NCBI GenBank assembly: GCA_018401695.1
Contig: JAGYKD010000003.1
Span: 310,001 to 374,000, forward strand
Length of the DNA stretch: 64,000 nucleotides
Direction: 5' to 3'
Origin: Flavobacteriales bacterium
GTDB lineage: Bacteria > Bacteroidota > Bacteroidia > CAIKAF01
Part shown: piece after piece, positions 1 to 11,066 of the stretch
How the letters are laid out: every line of letters begins with the position of its first letter
Position numbering within the stretch: position 1 is the stretch's first letter
The notes under the pieces: generated by a model
What the model was told of the DNA's origin: nothing
What the model saw: only the letters and a program-made list of their open reading frames with translations
The model's database searches: none
Made by a program: the position numbers and the translations under genes

Positions 1-2102
1 GCTTGAATCACAGAGTGTCCCGGGGAATACGTTTGAATGAGCACCAAGCCTCTGTTATGTCTTCGGCCCGCCCTACCGCTAACTTGCAAAAGCAATTGAA
101 AGGCGCGCTCTTGAGCTCTGAAATCCGGAAAGTACAAAAGGGTGTCGGCTTGAAGCACACCCACTAAATGTAGCCTTTCAAAATCAAGGCCCTTGCTTAC
201 CATTTGGGTTCCGGTCAAAATATCGGTTTCCCCACAGGCGAATCTGCCAATGATTTCTTTGAATGCATTTTTTTTGCGTGTTGTATCCAGATCCAGACGC
301 TCCACCGAGGCTTTTGGGAAATAATGGTTGAGTTGTTCTTCTACTTTTTCGGTCCCTAAGCCAATGCGCAGCAGTCTTTGGCTTTGGCAGGATGGACATT
401 TTTCGGGAACCTGAATGCTGTAGCCGCAATAATGGCAACGCAGCTCTCTGCTGCTTTTATGAAAAGTAAGACTAATGTCGCAATGCGCGCACTGAGGGAC
501 TTCGCGGCAATCCAGGCATTTGAGCATCTGAGAAAAGCCGCGCCGATTTTGAAAAATAATGGTCTGTTTTTTCTGCTGGAGACACTGAGTAATTTTTTCG
601 AGTAATTCCGGGCTAAATTGTTTGTCTTCGTGCTCTTCGGGGGTTCTGGATAAATCTACTATTTGGATTTGAGGCAATTGAACCTCTCCAAACCGCTCGG
701 TAAGGGTCACTTTGTGGTAGTTGCCTTTGGATGCCAAATGCCAGCTTTCGAGGGATGGAGTGGCCGAACCTAAAAGAATAGGGATTTCGAGGTGTTTTGC
801 CAACCAAAGCGCCACATGTACCCCATGATACCTTGGGGCCGGGTCTTGTTGTTTGAATCCGGGGTCATGGGCCTCATCTACCAGAATTAAACCCGGACGT
901 TCGAGGGGTAAAAATAAGGCCGAACGAGGACCAAGTACAATGGAGGGTTGTTTTTCTTTGTTTCCCAAGCATTGCAAAAATACCTCGGCACGTTCGGCTT
1001 CCGACAAATGAGAATGGTATACGGTTACTTCGCCGGGAAATCGTTCGGCTACACGGTCTATAAGTTGAGTGGTAAGGGCAATTTCAGGAATCAGATACCA
1101 GACTTGTTTGCCGGCAGCAATGGCTTTGGCAATCAATTCGAAATAAATGGCTGTTTTTCCGCTGCCCGTAACCCCATGAAATAAAACCGGGAGCTGAGCT
1201 TCGATGCCTAGGTTTATTTCTTTAAGTGCTTTTTGTTGTGCATCGCTCAACTGAAACAACTCTCCTTTGCTGCTCCCAAAAGTAGCCATGCGGGCTACCG
1301 TAGACTCTTCGCTTACCAAAATTTCTTTTTCTATTAAGGCTTTTATGGCAGGAGCACCGTTGGAAACCGAGGAACTAAGCCTTTGGCTATTTACGGGCAG
1401 AGGATTGGGGCTAAAGGCATCGGAAAGTGAAAGGAACTGCATTAAGACCTCCAACTGTTTGGGCGCTTTGGTGAGCTCATCCATTACTTTCCTTAATCGG
1501 TCCGGATCGTGCATTTCGGACCGAAGCCTAATCATTTTTACGGTTTTGGGTTTGTACTGGTTTTTTACCTCAACTTGCATGGATATTAATCCCTGATCCA
1601 GGAAGGTTTTTAATAAGGGCTGAACGCGTTTTTGGTTGAGGATAGACTGTATTTCTTTCAGGCTCAACTTTTCTTGAATTTGAAAAGCCTCCCATAAAAT
1701 ATAGGCTTTATCGCTTAGGCTTTCTTCAACGGGTTGTGCATGAGGTTTTCGTACAAAAACCTGCTCGGAGCTGGGCTTTAATCCAGCGGGGAGAGCCGCA
1801 GTCAAAAGATCTCCCGGGCGACACAAATAGTAGCTTAGCATCCATTCAAACAAAGGCCATTGATAGGGTTGAAAAACCGGAAATTCATCCGGGATTTCAT
1901 GTATGGTTTTTAAGCCTGTTGCATGTTCGGGAGGTGTGGAAAAAACCGAGTGAATAACTCCGGTTACCAGTTTATTTCCCCCTAAAGGGACCAATACCCT
2001 GAATCCTGGTTTTGCTTCTTCGCAAAGTTCTTCCGGAACCTTATAGGTAAGTGTTCCGGGAAGGGCAAGGTTCACCCAAACATTGGCGAAGCGGGGCTTC
2101 AT
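1..2102 (-). CDS. priA: Primosomal replication restart helicase PriA (3' end outside window)
   Basis: PriA is the superfamily-2 helicase that recognises stalled forks and reloads the replisome. My translation from the ATG at 2102 gives about 700 residues before the window edge. It shows an N-terminal DNA-binding part, a Walker A (HGVTGSGKT, near residue 310), a DEAH box (VDEAHD, near 410), and the zinc-binding cysteine pairs typical of PriA (CLDC, CAHC, CHYC, CPSC, about 527-575). The last 100 or so residues lie beyond base 1. The start lies two bases after the pfkA stop, so the two genes are probably co-transcribed. Identification is from family motifs and is secure; only the C terminus is unseen. 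Confidence 0.95.
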   Translation of the reverse strand, partial: MKPRFANVWVNLALPGTLTYKVPEELCEEAKPGFRVLVPLGGNKLVTGVIHSVFSTPPEHATGLKTIHEIPDEFPVFQPYQWPLFEWMLSYYLCRPGDLLTAALPAGLKPSSEQVFVRKPHAQPVEESLSDKAYILWEAFQIQEKLSLKEIQSILNQKRVQPLLKTFLDQGLISMQVEVKNQYKPKTVKMIRLRSEMHDPDRLRKVMDELTKAPKQLEVLMQFLSLSDAFSPNPLPVNSQRLSSSVSNGAPAIKALIEKEILVSEESTVARMATFGSSKGELFQLSDAQQKALKEINLGIEAQLPVLFHGVTGSGKTAIYFELIAKAIAAGKQVWYLIPEIALTTQLIDRVAERFPGEVTVYHSHLSEAERAEVFLQCLGNKEKQPSIVLGPRSALFLPLERPGLILVDEAHDPGFKQQDPAPRYHGVHVALWLAKHLEIPILLGSATPSLESWHLASKGNYHKVTLTERFGEVQLPQIQIVDLSRTPEEHEDKQFSPELLEKITQCLQQKKQTIIFQNRRGFSQMLKCLDCREVPQCAHCDISLTFHKSSRELRCHYCGYSIQVPEKCPSCQSQRLLRIGLGTEKVEEQLNHYFPKASVERLDLDTTRKKNAFKEIIGRFACGETDILTGTQMVSKGLDFERLHLVGVLQADTLLYFPDFRAQERAFQLLLQVSGRAGRRHNRGLVLIQTYSPGHSVIQ

Positions 2103-2104
2103 GA

Positions 2105-3091
2105 TTATAAAGAAAGGATTTCTGCGATTTTTATAAGGTGTAGGTTGATTTTGCCGGTGTCTTTAATGGCATGATCAAAAGGGGTGTAGACTACTTCGTT
2201 GTTTTGAATGCCTACCATAAGTCCGGATTTACCTCTGGTTAGGGCTTCAACGGCTTCGTAACCCAGTCGGCTTGCCAGGATTCGATCACTAGCTGTGGGT
2301 TTTCCTCCCCGTTGGATATGACCGAGCACCGAAACCTTGGTTTCGTATTGCGTAAATTTCGCCTTTACTTTTTCTGCTACTTGGTACGCTCCCCCCAATT
2401 CATCGCCCTCGGCCACGATAATAATGCAGGAACTTTTTCTTCGAAGCCAACCTCGTTCCAAGGAATGAATCAATTGATCTATTCCAAGTCTGGTTTCCGG
2501 AATTAAGATGGCTTCCGCGCCGACTCCAATACCGGAAGCCAGGGCAATCATTCCGGAGTCTCTTCCCATGACTTCAATAAAGAACAAACGGTCGTGGGAA
2601 GCAGCAGTATCTCTGATTTTGTCTACCGCATCTATTACGGTGTTTATGGCCGTATCGTAGCCGATGGTAAAATCAGTTCCCAAAAGGTCGTTGTCAATGG
2701 TGCCCGGAATACCCATGCAGCGGATATCGGGAAATTCTTGCATAAGCACCATGGCACCTGTGAATGTGCCATCCCCACCAATGGCTATAAGGGCATCTAT
2801 TTGGTGCTTTTTAAGTTGCTCGTAGGCTTTTTCTCTCCCTTCTTTGGTTCTGAATTCCTGACTTCTTGCTGTTTTAAGGATGGTACCTCCACGCTGAATA
2901 ACGTTTGAAACCGAGTAAGAGTCCATAGGTTCTAAATCGCCCTGAATGAGCCCTGCATAGCCTCTTTTAATGCCAAAGACTTCCAAACCGTTAAAAAGTC
3001 CTGTGCGTACAACGGCTCGAATGGCTGCATTCATGCCCGGGGCATCTCCTCCCGAGGTCATAACGGCGATACGTTCAAGGTTAGAAATCAT
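2105..3091 (-). CDS. pfkA: ATP-dependent 6-phosphofructokinase
   Basis: This enzyme phosphorylates fructose 6-phosphate in the committed step of glycolysis. The protein has 328 residues, close to the usual 320 of bacterial PfkA. Seen motifs are the N-terminal SGGDAPGMNAA (13-23), GGDGT at 105-109, the catalytic GTIDND at 130-135 and MGRDSG at 175-180. A glycine after GGD, rather than aspartate, is the mark of ATP-dependent and not pyrophosphate-dependent enzymes. A TACCTTTG element lies upstream at 3110-3117. It is the first gene of a likely pfkA-priA transcript. Confidence 0.97.
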   Translation of the reverse strand: MISNLERIAVMTSGGDAPGMNAAIRAVVRTGLFNGLEVFGIKRGYAGLIQGDLEPMDSYSVSNVIQRGGTILKTARSQEFRTKEGREKAYEQLKKHQIDALIAIGGDGTFTGAMVLMQEFPDIRCMGIPGTIDNDLLGTDFTIGYDTAINTVIDAVDKIRDTAASHDRLFFIEVMGRDSGMIALASGIGVGAEAILIPETRLGIDQLIHSLERGWLRRKSSCIIIVAEGDELGGAYQVAEKVKAKFTQYETKVSVLGHIQRGGKPTASDRILASRLGYEAVEALTRGKSGLMVGIQNNEVVYTPFDHAIKDTGKINLHLIKIAEILSL

Positions 3092-3109
3092 GAATTTTTG
3101 CTATACCTG

Positions 3110-3117
3110 CAAAGGTA
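3110..3117 (-). promoter_or_regulatory. pfkA promoter, -7 box TACCTTTG
   Basis: On the minus strand TACCTTTG matches the Bacteroidota -7 consensus TAnnTTTG. A TTTG lies 17 bases further upstream, near the expected -33 position. The box is 18 bases before the pfkA ATG. Confidence 0.65.
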
Positions 3118-3236
3118 ATTAAATCGGGCATGAGCAAAGGACATGGTATGCTAAAGCTCGTTAAGGGAGTAAAAACCGGTTTCATTTAGCCCTGTTGCCT
3201 AACTTTGTGCCTCGTTTTTGGGATTAAACCCGGAAT

Positions 3237-3311
3237 CGGGGTGTAGCGCAGCCCGGTTAGCGCGCGTCGTTCGGGACGACGAGGTCGGAGGTTCGAATCC
3301 TCTCACCCCGA
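3237..3311 (+). tRNA. tRNA-Pro (anticodon CGG)
   Basis: The sequence folds into a cloverleaf. The acceptor stem pairs CGGGGTG (3237-3243) with CACCCCG (3304-3310), followed by discriminator A. The anticodon stem CGTCG/CGACG encloses the loop TTCGGGA, giving anticodon CGG. The T loop is GGTTCGAATCC. The CCA end is not encoded, as is common in Bacteroidota. Confidence 0.95.
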
Positions 3312-3342
3312 CATTTTGATTTTTTAGGAAGCCTGTTATGGG

Positions 3343-3502
3343 AAGATGAACCCGGGGCAGGGATAGAGCAGGGTAGCCTGCCGAAGCCAAGCCGCACATT
3401 TTCTTGGGCGGTGGAGGCAGCAATGCCTTGCTGACCCCGCAGGCCCAAAGAAAATGGCGGCTTGGAGAGGGAGCTACCCGCGAAAGCCCGGTCGCCCCCC
3501 TA
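3343..3502 (-). repeat. Structured intergenic repeat, copy 1
   Basis: Member of the ten-copy family described in the findings. Arms at 3389-3409 and 3443-3463 pair almost completely. The apical motif is GCGGGGTC / GCCTCC around a small AGCAA/TTGCT hairpin. Orientation is given by the strand that reads GGGGTC before GCCTCC. It lies between the tRNA gene and the guaB promoter. Open frames that cross it are not believable genes. Confidence 0.75.
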
Positions 3503-3568
3503 AAAACATATTTAATAAATTGTAAAAACTGGCAAGATAGCCTCAAACGGTCCTTTAGGAGTAGGTAA

Positions 3569-5101
<1,533 letters not shown>

Positions 5102-5124
5102 ATTCAAGGTTGACCTTGTTTTTG

Positions 5125-5132
5125 TACTTTCG
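5125..5132 (+). promoter_or_regulatory. Possible promoter, TACTTTCG
   Basis: TACTTTCG differs from TAnnTTTG at one position and lies 23 bases before the foldase ATG at 5156. No clear -33 element was seen, so the gene may also be read from guaB. Confidence 0.35.
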
Positions 5133-5155
5133 TGTGCCTGTAAAATTCAGTGTGT

Positions 5156-7099
5156 ATGAAAACCATTTGGAGGATAAGCCTCATTCTATTGCTTGGATTG
5201 AACGTGAATGCTCAGTCTAAGGACCCGATTGTTATGAGCGTGGGCTCCGAAAAAGTGAGCCTTTCTGAATTTGAAGCTATTTTTAAAAAAAACAATCAGG
5301 AGAAGTCTATTAGTAAGGCTGAGTTGGATGAATACATGGATTTGTTTCGTGTATTTAAACTTAAGGTATATGATGCCAAGCAGCAAGGTTTGGATACCAG
5401 TGCTGCCTTTAAGCGGGAGTTGCAAGCCTACGTAAAGCAATTGGCCAAGCCTTTTTTAAGAGACACCGCAGCCGAGCGTTCATTGGTAAGGAATACGTGG
5501 AACAGGATGCAAACTGACCGGAAAATTCGGCAGATTTACCTTGAACTTCCGGTCTGTGCAGCCCCTTCCGATACCCTTAAGGCCTACAACAAGCTGGAAG
5601 ACATTCGAAAGGATATTGAGCGGGGAAAAGTAGATTTTGCCACAGCCGCCAAAAATTACAGCGAAGACGAGCGTTCCGCCGGCAATGGAGGACTTATCGG
5701 TTGGTTTACTGCTCCAAATGCAGCCTTAAATTTTGAACGGGCCGTGTATGATGCCCCGGTTGGCGGATTGTCCCATATTGTGCGGTCATCCATCGGTTAC
5801 CATTTAATTATGGTAGAGGAGGAACGTCCTGCTAGAGGGCGCGTAGAAGTTTCGCACATTTTTGTAAGTGCTGATGCCAGCAATAGTGGGTCGGTTGAAA
5901 TAGCCCGGAAGCGCATTCTCGAAGCCAAAGAAAAAGCCATGTCGGGAACCCCATGGGAAGAGGTGGTGCGCGCCTATTCCGAAAACTACAAAACAGCTAC
6001 ACGGGCAGGTAAATTGCCGTCCTTTGGAATCAATGAGTATTCTCCGGATTTTGAGCAAGCGGCCTTTTCTTTGAAAAAGGTTGGTGACCTCTCCGAGCCT
6101 ATTCTAACTCCTCAAGGGTTTCATTTATTGCGTTTAGAACAGCCTGCCGGTTTGCCTGCTTTTGCAGAATTTGAGGATGAGCTTACCAAAATGCTGGCCA
6201 AATCAGCACGATGGAAAGAACCTAAAAGAGTTTTTGTAGAGCAATTGAAAGGCCGGTACGGTTTTACCGAACCTGCGCTTGAGTGGAGCAAATACACCAA
6301 CCAAGAGGGGCTGATAAGCCTTGCCAGTTTAGAGGAGCATAAGGACTTGGTTTTGGCCAATTTCCAGAATAACGCCTTGAGTGTCGCCACTTTATTGGAC
6401 TATTTAGATGCTGAGCGCCTAGAGCTTAAAGCACTTCCTCCCTGCCTTTTCCAAAAAAACTATGTGGTTCCGTTTTTTGAATCCGTATTGTTAAGCTATA
6501 AGGAACAGCAGTTGCCTCAAGAGAACTTAAAGTTTCGTTACCTGGTCAACGAATACCGCGAAGGCATTTTACTCTTTGGATTAATGGACGAAAAGGTTTG
6601 GAAACGTTCGGTGCGTGATTCTAGCGGTTTAGAAAGCTATTTTGCAGAACATAGAGATCGTTACAGGTGGGAACAGCCAAGAATGAAGGCTTGGTTGGTA
6701 GATTGTAAAAACGATGAAGCCGAGAAACTTGCGCGAAAGTATGCCGAGAAAGTAGCCAGCGGAAAGTGGGATATCAGCAAATTTACCGGAAAACTTAATA
6801 AGAACGTTCCGGACAACGTTTTGGTGACCCAGGGCACCTTTTTGCCGGGTGATCATCCGGTTGTTGACCTGGCCAACCAACAAGTAGGAGTTGGAACAAC
6901 CTTGCGTAGCGAGAATAAAATTCGTTTTGCGATGGTGACCGAAGTATTAGCTCCCGGGCCAAAGGAGCTTAGGGATGTTCGTGGTAAGGTTATTTCTGAT
7001 TATGCTTCTTGGCTAGAACAGTCTTGGGTGGAAGAGCTGGAGAAAAAGTATCCGGTATCCTTAGATAAAGAGGTTCTTTATCGATTGGTAACCCCTTAA
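5156..7099 (+). CDS. Periplasmic peptidylprolyl isomerase with two parvulin domains
   Basis: A 647-residue secreted foldase of the PpiC/SurA type. Residues 1-20 are a signal peptide (ending in NVNAQ). A helical N-terminal region leads to two parvulin-like domains at roughly 120-225 and 227-335; the first carries the typical YSED...GNGG LIGWF pattern and the second SHIFV. A long C-terminal part of about 300 residues has no motif I recognise. The ATG at 5156 is preferred over a GTG six bases upstream because it begins the signal peptide directly. It is the first of three foldase-like genes that probably act on outer-membrane or secreted proteins in the periplasm. The domain call is firm; the substrates are unknown. 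Confidence 0.88.
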   Translation: MKTIWRISLILLLGLNVNAQSKDPIVMSVGSEKVSLSEFEAIFKKNNQEKSISKAELDEYMDLFRVFKLKVYDAKQQGLDTSAAFKRELQAYVKQLAKPFLRDTAAERSLVRNTWNRMQTDRKIRQIYLELPVCAAPSDTLKAYNKLEDIRKDIERGKVDFATAAKNYSEDERSAGNGGLIGWFTAPNAALNFERAVYDAPVGGLSHIVRSSIGYHLIMVEEERPARGRVEVSHIFVSADASNSGSVEIARKRILEAKEKAMSGTPWEEVVRAYSENYKTATRAGKLPSFGINEYSPDFEQAAFSLKKVGDLSEPILTPQGFHLLRLEQPAGLPAFAEFEDELTKMLAKSARWKEPKRVFVEQLKGRYGFTEPALEWSKYTNQEGLISLASLEEHKDLVLANFQNNALSVATLLDYLDAERLELKALPPCLFQKNYVVPFFESVLLSYKEQQLPQENLKFRYLVNEYREGILLFGLMDEKVWKRSVRDSSGLESYFAEHRDRYRWEQPRMKAWLVDCKNDEAEKLARKYAEKVASGKWDISKFTGKLNKNVPDNVLVTQGTFLPGDHPVVDLANQQVGVGTTLRSENKIRFAMVTEVLAPGPKELRDVRGKVISDYASWLEQSWVEELEKKYPVSLDKEVLYRLVTP

Positions 7100-7162
7100 A
7101 AGCTTCAATGGAGGTTCTGAGGGAATGCTGCGATGCCCGCTTGCAAATGGCCTAAGCCTATG

Positions 7163-7170
7163 TACCTTCG
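7163..7170 (+). promoter_or_regulatory. Possible promoter, TACCTTCG
   Basis: One mismatch to TAnnTTTG, 27 bases before the ATG at 7198. Weak evidence on its own. Confidence 0.35.
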
Positions 7171-7197
7171 TATAGCTTATTATATTTTAGCTATTCT

Positions 7198-8187
7198 ATG
7201 AACGGCCAAACCATACCCATGAGGGGGGAGCATGTAGGGAGCAATGGATATCAATATCTGGCTATTAGATGTTTATTTGAAACACCGGTATTTTTTGATC
7301 GATTTGGATTTCGTGGCAACTGGGCACTTGTTTTCTGGGTGCTGCTCAGCTGTGCATCCTTCCTTTTTTCTTCCTGTTCGAGGGAGAATAGGCCGAGTGC
7401 GGGTAATTCAACTGTGGCATTGGCAGAGGTAGGCAACCAAAAGTTATGGTGGAGTGACTTGTCCTCTTTTAACTTTGGGGAGAGTAAGGAGGATAGCCTA
7501 CTGCGCCTAAAAGCCTATGTAGATCAATGGGTAAAAGAGCAAGTACTGCTGCAACAGGCCGAAAAGGGGCTGGGAGAGGAGCTAAAGGCAATAGAGGTTA
7601 AGTTAGAAACTTACCGCAAAGCATTGCTTATTTTTTCCTTTCAGGAGCAAATGTTAGCCAAGAATTTGGATACCCTGGTTTCTGAGGAAGAAGTGGAGGC
7701 ATATTACCGGGCAAACCGGGAGAATTTTCAATTGCGTCAAAATATAGTACGGTATGGACTTTTGGAGTTTCCTTTAAGTCATAGCCCCAAGCCCAGAGTG
7801 AAACATTGGTTTTTGAGCAAGAAAGCATCCGATATTGAAAAGCTGGAAAACTATTGCCAAAAGCGAGCCAAAGCCTACATACTGCGTGATACAGGATGGA
7901 CTGCCTTTGCCGAGATAGAAAAGATGGTACCTTTGGCCTATTCGAGTCAGGAATTGTTTCTTAAGCAAAACAGGTTTGTGGAAGTGCGGGATACTGCTAC
8001 CTTGTATTGGTTGCGATTGGACGCATTTCGAATGAAAGAAAGCCAGTCGCCGCTTGAGTTTGAAGCTCCAAAGATTCGTGCTATTTTACTTCAAAAGAGA
8101 AAAAGGGCATATTTAGAGGGCTTAGAGCAACAGTTGTTGCAAGAGGCCGTTGAACAGAAAAAAGCAATTGTTTATGTGGAACCCTAA
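7198..8187 (+). CDS. SurA-N-like lipoprotein without a clear isomerase domain
   Basis: A 329-residue protein between two parvulin-type foldases. A hydrophobic stretch at about 42-59 ends in FSSC, which looks like a lipobox with the lipidated cysteine near residue 60. The 41 residues before it are unusually long for a signal peptide; a second ATG at 7219 shortens this only slightly, and I see no better start. The mature part is mostly charged helix with an EEVEAYYRANRENFQL segment like the N domain of SurA/PrsA proteins. No parvulin core is visible. The gene overlaps the next one by 14 bases. Likely a periplasmic chaperone subunit; this is inferred from context and helix pattern. Confidence 0.7.
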   Translation: MNGQTIPMRGEHVGSNGYQYLAIRCLFETPVFFDRFGFRGNWALVFWVLLSCASFLFSSCSRENRPSAGNSTVALAEVGNQKLWWSDLSSFNFGESKEDSLLRLKAYVDQWVKEQVLLQQAEKGLGEELKAIEVKLETYRKALLIFSFQEQMLAKNLDTLVSEEEVEAYYRANRENFQLRQNIVRYGLLEFPLSHSPKPRVKHWFLSKKASDIEKLENYCQKRAKAYILRDTGWTAFAEIEKMVPLAYSSQELFLKQNRFVEVRDTATLYWLRLDAFRMKESQSPLEFEAPKIRAILLQKRKRAYLEGLEQQLLQEAVEQKKAIVYVEP

Positions 8188-9520
8188 ATCCTGGTATTTC
8201 CTAGGGATTATTTTACTTTTTCCGCCCCTAATGCATGCACAAACCGTGGTAGATGAGATGGTAGCGGTTGTCGGAAACCAAGTAATCCTTAGGTCTGAGG
8301 TCGAAACAAGGGCGTTTCAAATGGAAGCCGACGAGCGGGGAAATCGAACCCGCGAGATAGACCGCTGTGAGGTGTTGGAGGATATGGTAATCCAAAAAAT
8401 GCTGGTAATGCAAGGCGAATTGGATTCGGTGGAAGTTACCGATGAAATGGTAGAAGACGAACTTCAAAGGCGTATTGCGCAAACCGCAGCTCAAGTAGGT
8501 GGAGAAAAGCGTCTGGAAGAAATGATGGGCAAAACCGTGGATCAATTGAAAGAAGATTCGCGTCCCAACATCTACGAACAGTTGATGGTAGAGCGCATGC
8601 AAATGGACATTACCGGCTCTGTACGGGTTACACCCTCTGAGGTTGAAGCCTTTTTCCGTTCCATGCCCTCCGACTCATTGCCTCCGGTGCCCGGAGAGGT
8701 CGAATTGGCACAAGTCGCCTTGATTCCCGAAATACGCGAGGAAGAAAAAGAACGCGTTAAGCAGGAGTTGATGGATATCCGGAAAGACCTTTTGTCTGGC
8801 AGCAACTTTTGCATTAAGGCCAAATTTTACTCCGAAGATCCAGGCTCGGCAGAAAACTGCGGAGAACTTGGTTATGTAAAACGCGAAGACCTGGTTCCGG
8901 AATTTTCGGCCGTGGCTTTTGGCTTAGAAATAGGGGAGATTTCCGAACCTGTGGAAACTCAATATGGTTTTCATATTATTGAAAAACTGGGCCAACGTGG
9001 TCAATATGCCAGTTTTAGGCACATCCTTATTAAGCCCGAAGTGGCCTTGGACGACCTTATTGCAGCCGAAGAAAAACTAAATGCCCTTTTGGTCAAATAC
9101 GACTCCCTTGAATTCAATACTTTAGCTTTTCGTTTTAGTCAGGATGAGTCTTCCAGTGCCAACGGTGGTAAACTCACCAACCCCAGAACCGGAGGAACCC
9201 GTTTTATGATGGAGGAATTGGACCCTCCCACCTTGCGTTTGATTCAAGGTTTGAGCCAGGGGGAAATTTCCGACCCTCAAATTGCATCCAACCAAATAGG
9301 TGATAAAATGGTGAGAGTCATTAAAATAGTAAAAAAAATTGAGCCTCATGTGGCCAATCTCAGGGAGGACTACAATAAAATTCAACAAGCTGCCCTTTCC
9401 GAAAAAAAAGTTAAGGTGCTCAGAGAATGGGTCTCGCGCCGAGAAGATGACTTATATTTGAATCTTACAGGATATTTAGAACAATGTCCGGCATTGAAAA
9501 AGTGGCATCAAGCACCATGA
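8174..9520 (+). CDS. surA: SurA-like periplasmic chaperone/peptidylprolyl isomerase
   Basis: A 448-residue SurA homologue, assisting folding of outer-membrane proteins. Residues 1-23 form a signal peptide ending HAQ. The mature N terminus ([20 protein letters not shown]) is the standard SurA N-domain start. Two parvulin domains follow at about 172-271 ([17 protein letters not shown]) and 280-387 ([19 protein letters not shown]). I chose the ATG at 8174 over a TTG at 8150 because it places the signal peptide at the N terminus. It overlaps the gene before it and the moxR-type gene after it, so the foldases and ATPase are one operon. Confidence 0.92.
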   Translation: MWNPKSWYFLGIILLFPPLMHAQTVVDEMVAVVGNQVILRSEVETRAFQMEADERGNRTREIDRCEVLEDMVIQKMLVMQGELDSVEVTDEMVEDELQRRIAQTAAQVGGEKRLEEMMGKTVDQLKEDSRPNIYEQLMVERMQMDITGSVRVTPSEVEAFFRSMPSDSLPPVPGEVELAQVALIPEIREEEKERVKQELMDIRKDLLSGSNFCIKAKFYSEDPGSAENCGELGYVKREDLVPEFSAVAFGLEIGEISEPVETQYGFHIIEKLGQRGQYASFRHILIKPEVALDDLIAAEEKLNALLVKYDSLEFNTLAFRFSQDESSSANGGKLTNPRTGGTRFMMEELDPPTLRLIQGLSQGEISDPQIASNQIGDKMVRVIKIVKKIEPHVANLREDYNKIQQAALSEKKVKVLREWVSRREDDLYLNLTGYLEQCPALKKWHQAP

Positions 9521-10479
9521 GGTTTAGTAACGACAAAGAAGGCATTGAGGCTTTGGCCGAAGCCAATAAAAGATTGAAAAAAGAAATCGCTCAAGTAATT
9601 GTTGGCCAGGATTCCATTGTCCAAAACTTACTGTTGAGCATATTTAGTAGAGGACACTGCCTGTTGGTTGGGGTGCCTGGTTTGGCCAAAACGCTTTTGG
9701 TGCACACCGTTGCCGAAGCTTTAGGCCTCGATTTTAAACGCATACAGTTTACTCCCGATTTAATGCCCGGAGATATCACCGGCTCAGAAATCTTGAATGA
9801 CCAACGAAAATTTGAATTCGTAAAAGGGCCATTGTTTTCCCAGATTCTGCTTGCCGATGAAATCAACCGGACACCTCCTAAAACCCAAGCAGCTCTATTA
9901 GAAGCAATGCAAGAACGGGCAGTAACCGTAAGCGGTAAAAGGTATCCCCTTGATCGACCGTTTTTTGTTTTGGCAACCCAAAACCCCATTGAACAAGAGG
10001 GAACGTATCCGCTTCCCGAAGCTCAGTTGGACCGTTTTATGTTTAGCCTGGAACTTGGATACCCGAGCTACGAAGAAGAATTGGATATTGTGAAGCGCAC
10101 CACCGGTAATGAGCAAAAAAGCGCTCAAAAAGTAATGGAGGCGCAAGATATTCTTGACTTTCAAGAATTGCTAAGGAAGGTACCTGTTCCCGACAGCGTT
10201 TTTGCTTATGCCGTAAAACTGGTGGGTAAAACCCGTCCCAACCAAATAGGAGCCGATGCTTTAGCCAACGACTACCTCAGTTGGGGCGCAGGACCAAGAG
10301 CCAGCCAAAACCTAATCTTAGGCGCCAAATGCCATGCCGCATTAAATGGCCGCTTCTCGCCAGACAAAGAAGACGTACAGGCGGTAGCTCATGCCGTATT
10401 AAGGCACCGAATCATTAGAAATTATAAAGCTGAGGCCGAGGGGATTTCTACCGATCACCTGGTTAGCAAACTTTTTTAG
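9517..10479 (+). CDS. MoxR-family AAA+ ATPase
   Basis: MoxR ATPases act as chaperones, usually with von Willebrand A-domain partners. This 320-residue protein has Walker A GVPGLAKT (about 51-58), Walker B LLADEINR (about 111-118) and the sensor motif [21 protein letters not shown] chose the ATG at 9517, whose ATGA overlaps the surA stop by four bases; an ATG at 9484 would add 11 residues and a 37-base overlap. No DUF58 or VWA gene follows here, so its usual partner must be elsewhere. Co-transcription with the foldases suggests a role in envelope quality control, which is inference. Confidence 0.92.
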   Translation: MRFSNDKEGIEALAEANKRLKKEIAQVIVGQDSIVQNLLLSIFSRGHCLLVGVPGLAKTLLVHTVAEALGLDFKRIQFTPDLMPGDITGSEILNDQRKFEFVKGPLFSQILLADEINRTPPKTQAALLEAMQERAVTVSGKRYPLDRPFFVLATQNPIEQEGTYPLPEAQLDRFMFSLELGYPSYEEELDIVKRTTGNEQKSAQKVMEAQDILDFQELLRKVPVPDSVFAYAVKLVGKTRPNQIGADALANDYLSWGAGPRASQNLILGAKCHAALNGRFSPDKEDVQAVAHAVLRHRIIRNYKAEAEGISTDHLVSKLF

Positions 10480-10503
10480 GCAACGCATCCGGTTTGCTTT
10501 GCT

Positions 10504-10511
10504 TATTTTTG
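10504..10511 (+). promoter_or_regulatory. hpt promoter, -7 box TATTTTTG
   Basis: TATTTTTG fits TAnnTTTG and ends 14 bases before the hpt ATG. Confidence 0.55.
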
Positions 10512-10525
10512 TCCTTTAAGCAAAA

Positions 10526-11059
10526 ATGGAGCTCCGGATACACGATAAAACTTTTTCCTCTTGGATCGATAGAGGCGAAATTGCAGCCACCGTAAAGGAG
10601 CTTGCAGTAAAAATTCGTGCGGATTACCCCAACCAACGATTGCTCCTTATTTGTGTGATGAAGGGGAGTCTGGTTTTTTTTTCTGACCTGATGCGTTCTT
10701 TAGATGGGGAAATGGAAATGGCATTTATTTCGGCTTCTTCGTACCAAGGAACCCATTCTTCGGGCATTGTGCAAGTACATGCCCGTTCAGAATTGGGAAT
10801 CAAAGGTAAGCACTGCTTGCTCATAGAAGATATTGTAGACTCAGGACTCACCATTCAAGCACTTGAGGAGCTTTTGTGGAAAGAAGAACCCGCGTGCTTG
10901 GATATTGCTACCCTGCTGTTTAAACCCGATGCATTTAAGGGCAACAAACGCCCCAAATTTATTGGGAAAGAAATTCCCGACCGTTTTGTAGTTGGCTACG
11001 GTATGGATTATAACGAACTGGGACGAAACTTGCCCGATATTTATCAATTGAAGCTTTAA
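10526..11059 (+). CDS. hpt: Hypoxanthine phosphoribosyltransferase
   Basis: This purine-salvage enzyme joins hypoxanthine or guanine to PRPP. The 177-residue length is normal. The PRPP-binding motif LLIEDIVDSGLT is at about 98-109, the flexible loop SSYQGTHSSG near 71-80, and the C-terminal VVGYGMDYNELGRNLP is typical of HPRT. It has its own promoter box and is followed after seven bases by adk, giving a nucleotide-metabolism pair. Confidence 0.95.
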   Translation: MELRIHDKTFSSWIDRGEIAATVKELAVKIRADYPNQRLLLICVMKGSLVFFSDLMRSLDGEMEMAFISASSYQGTHSSGIVQVHARSELGIKGKHCLLIEDIVDSGLTIQALEELLWKEEPACLDIATLLFKPDAFKGNKRPKFIGKEIPDRFVVGYGMDYNELGRNLPDIYQLKL

Positions 11060-11066
11060 TAAGCAC

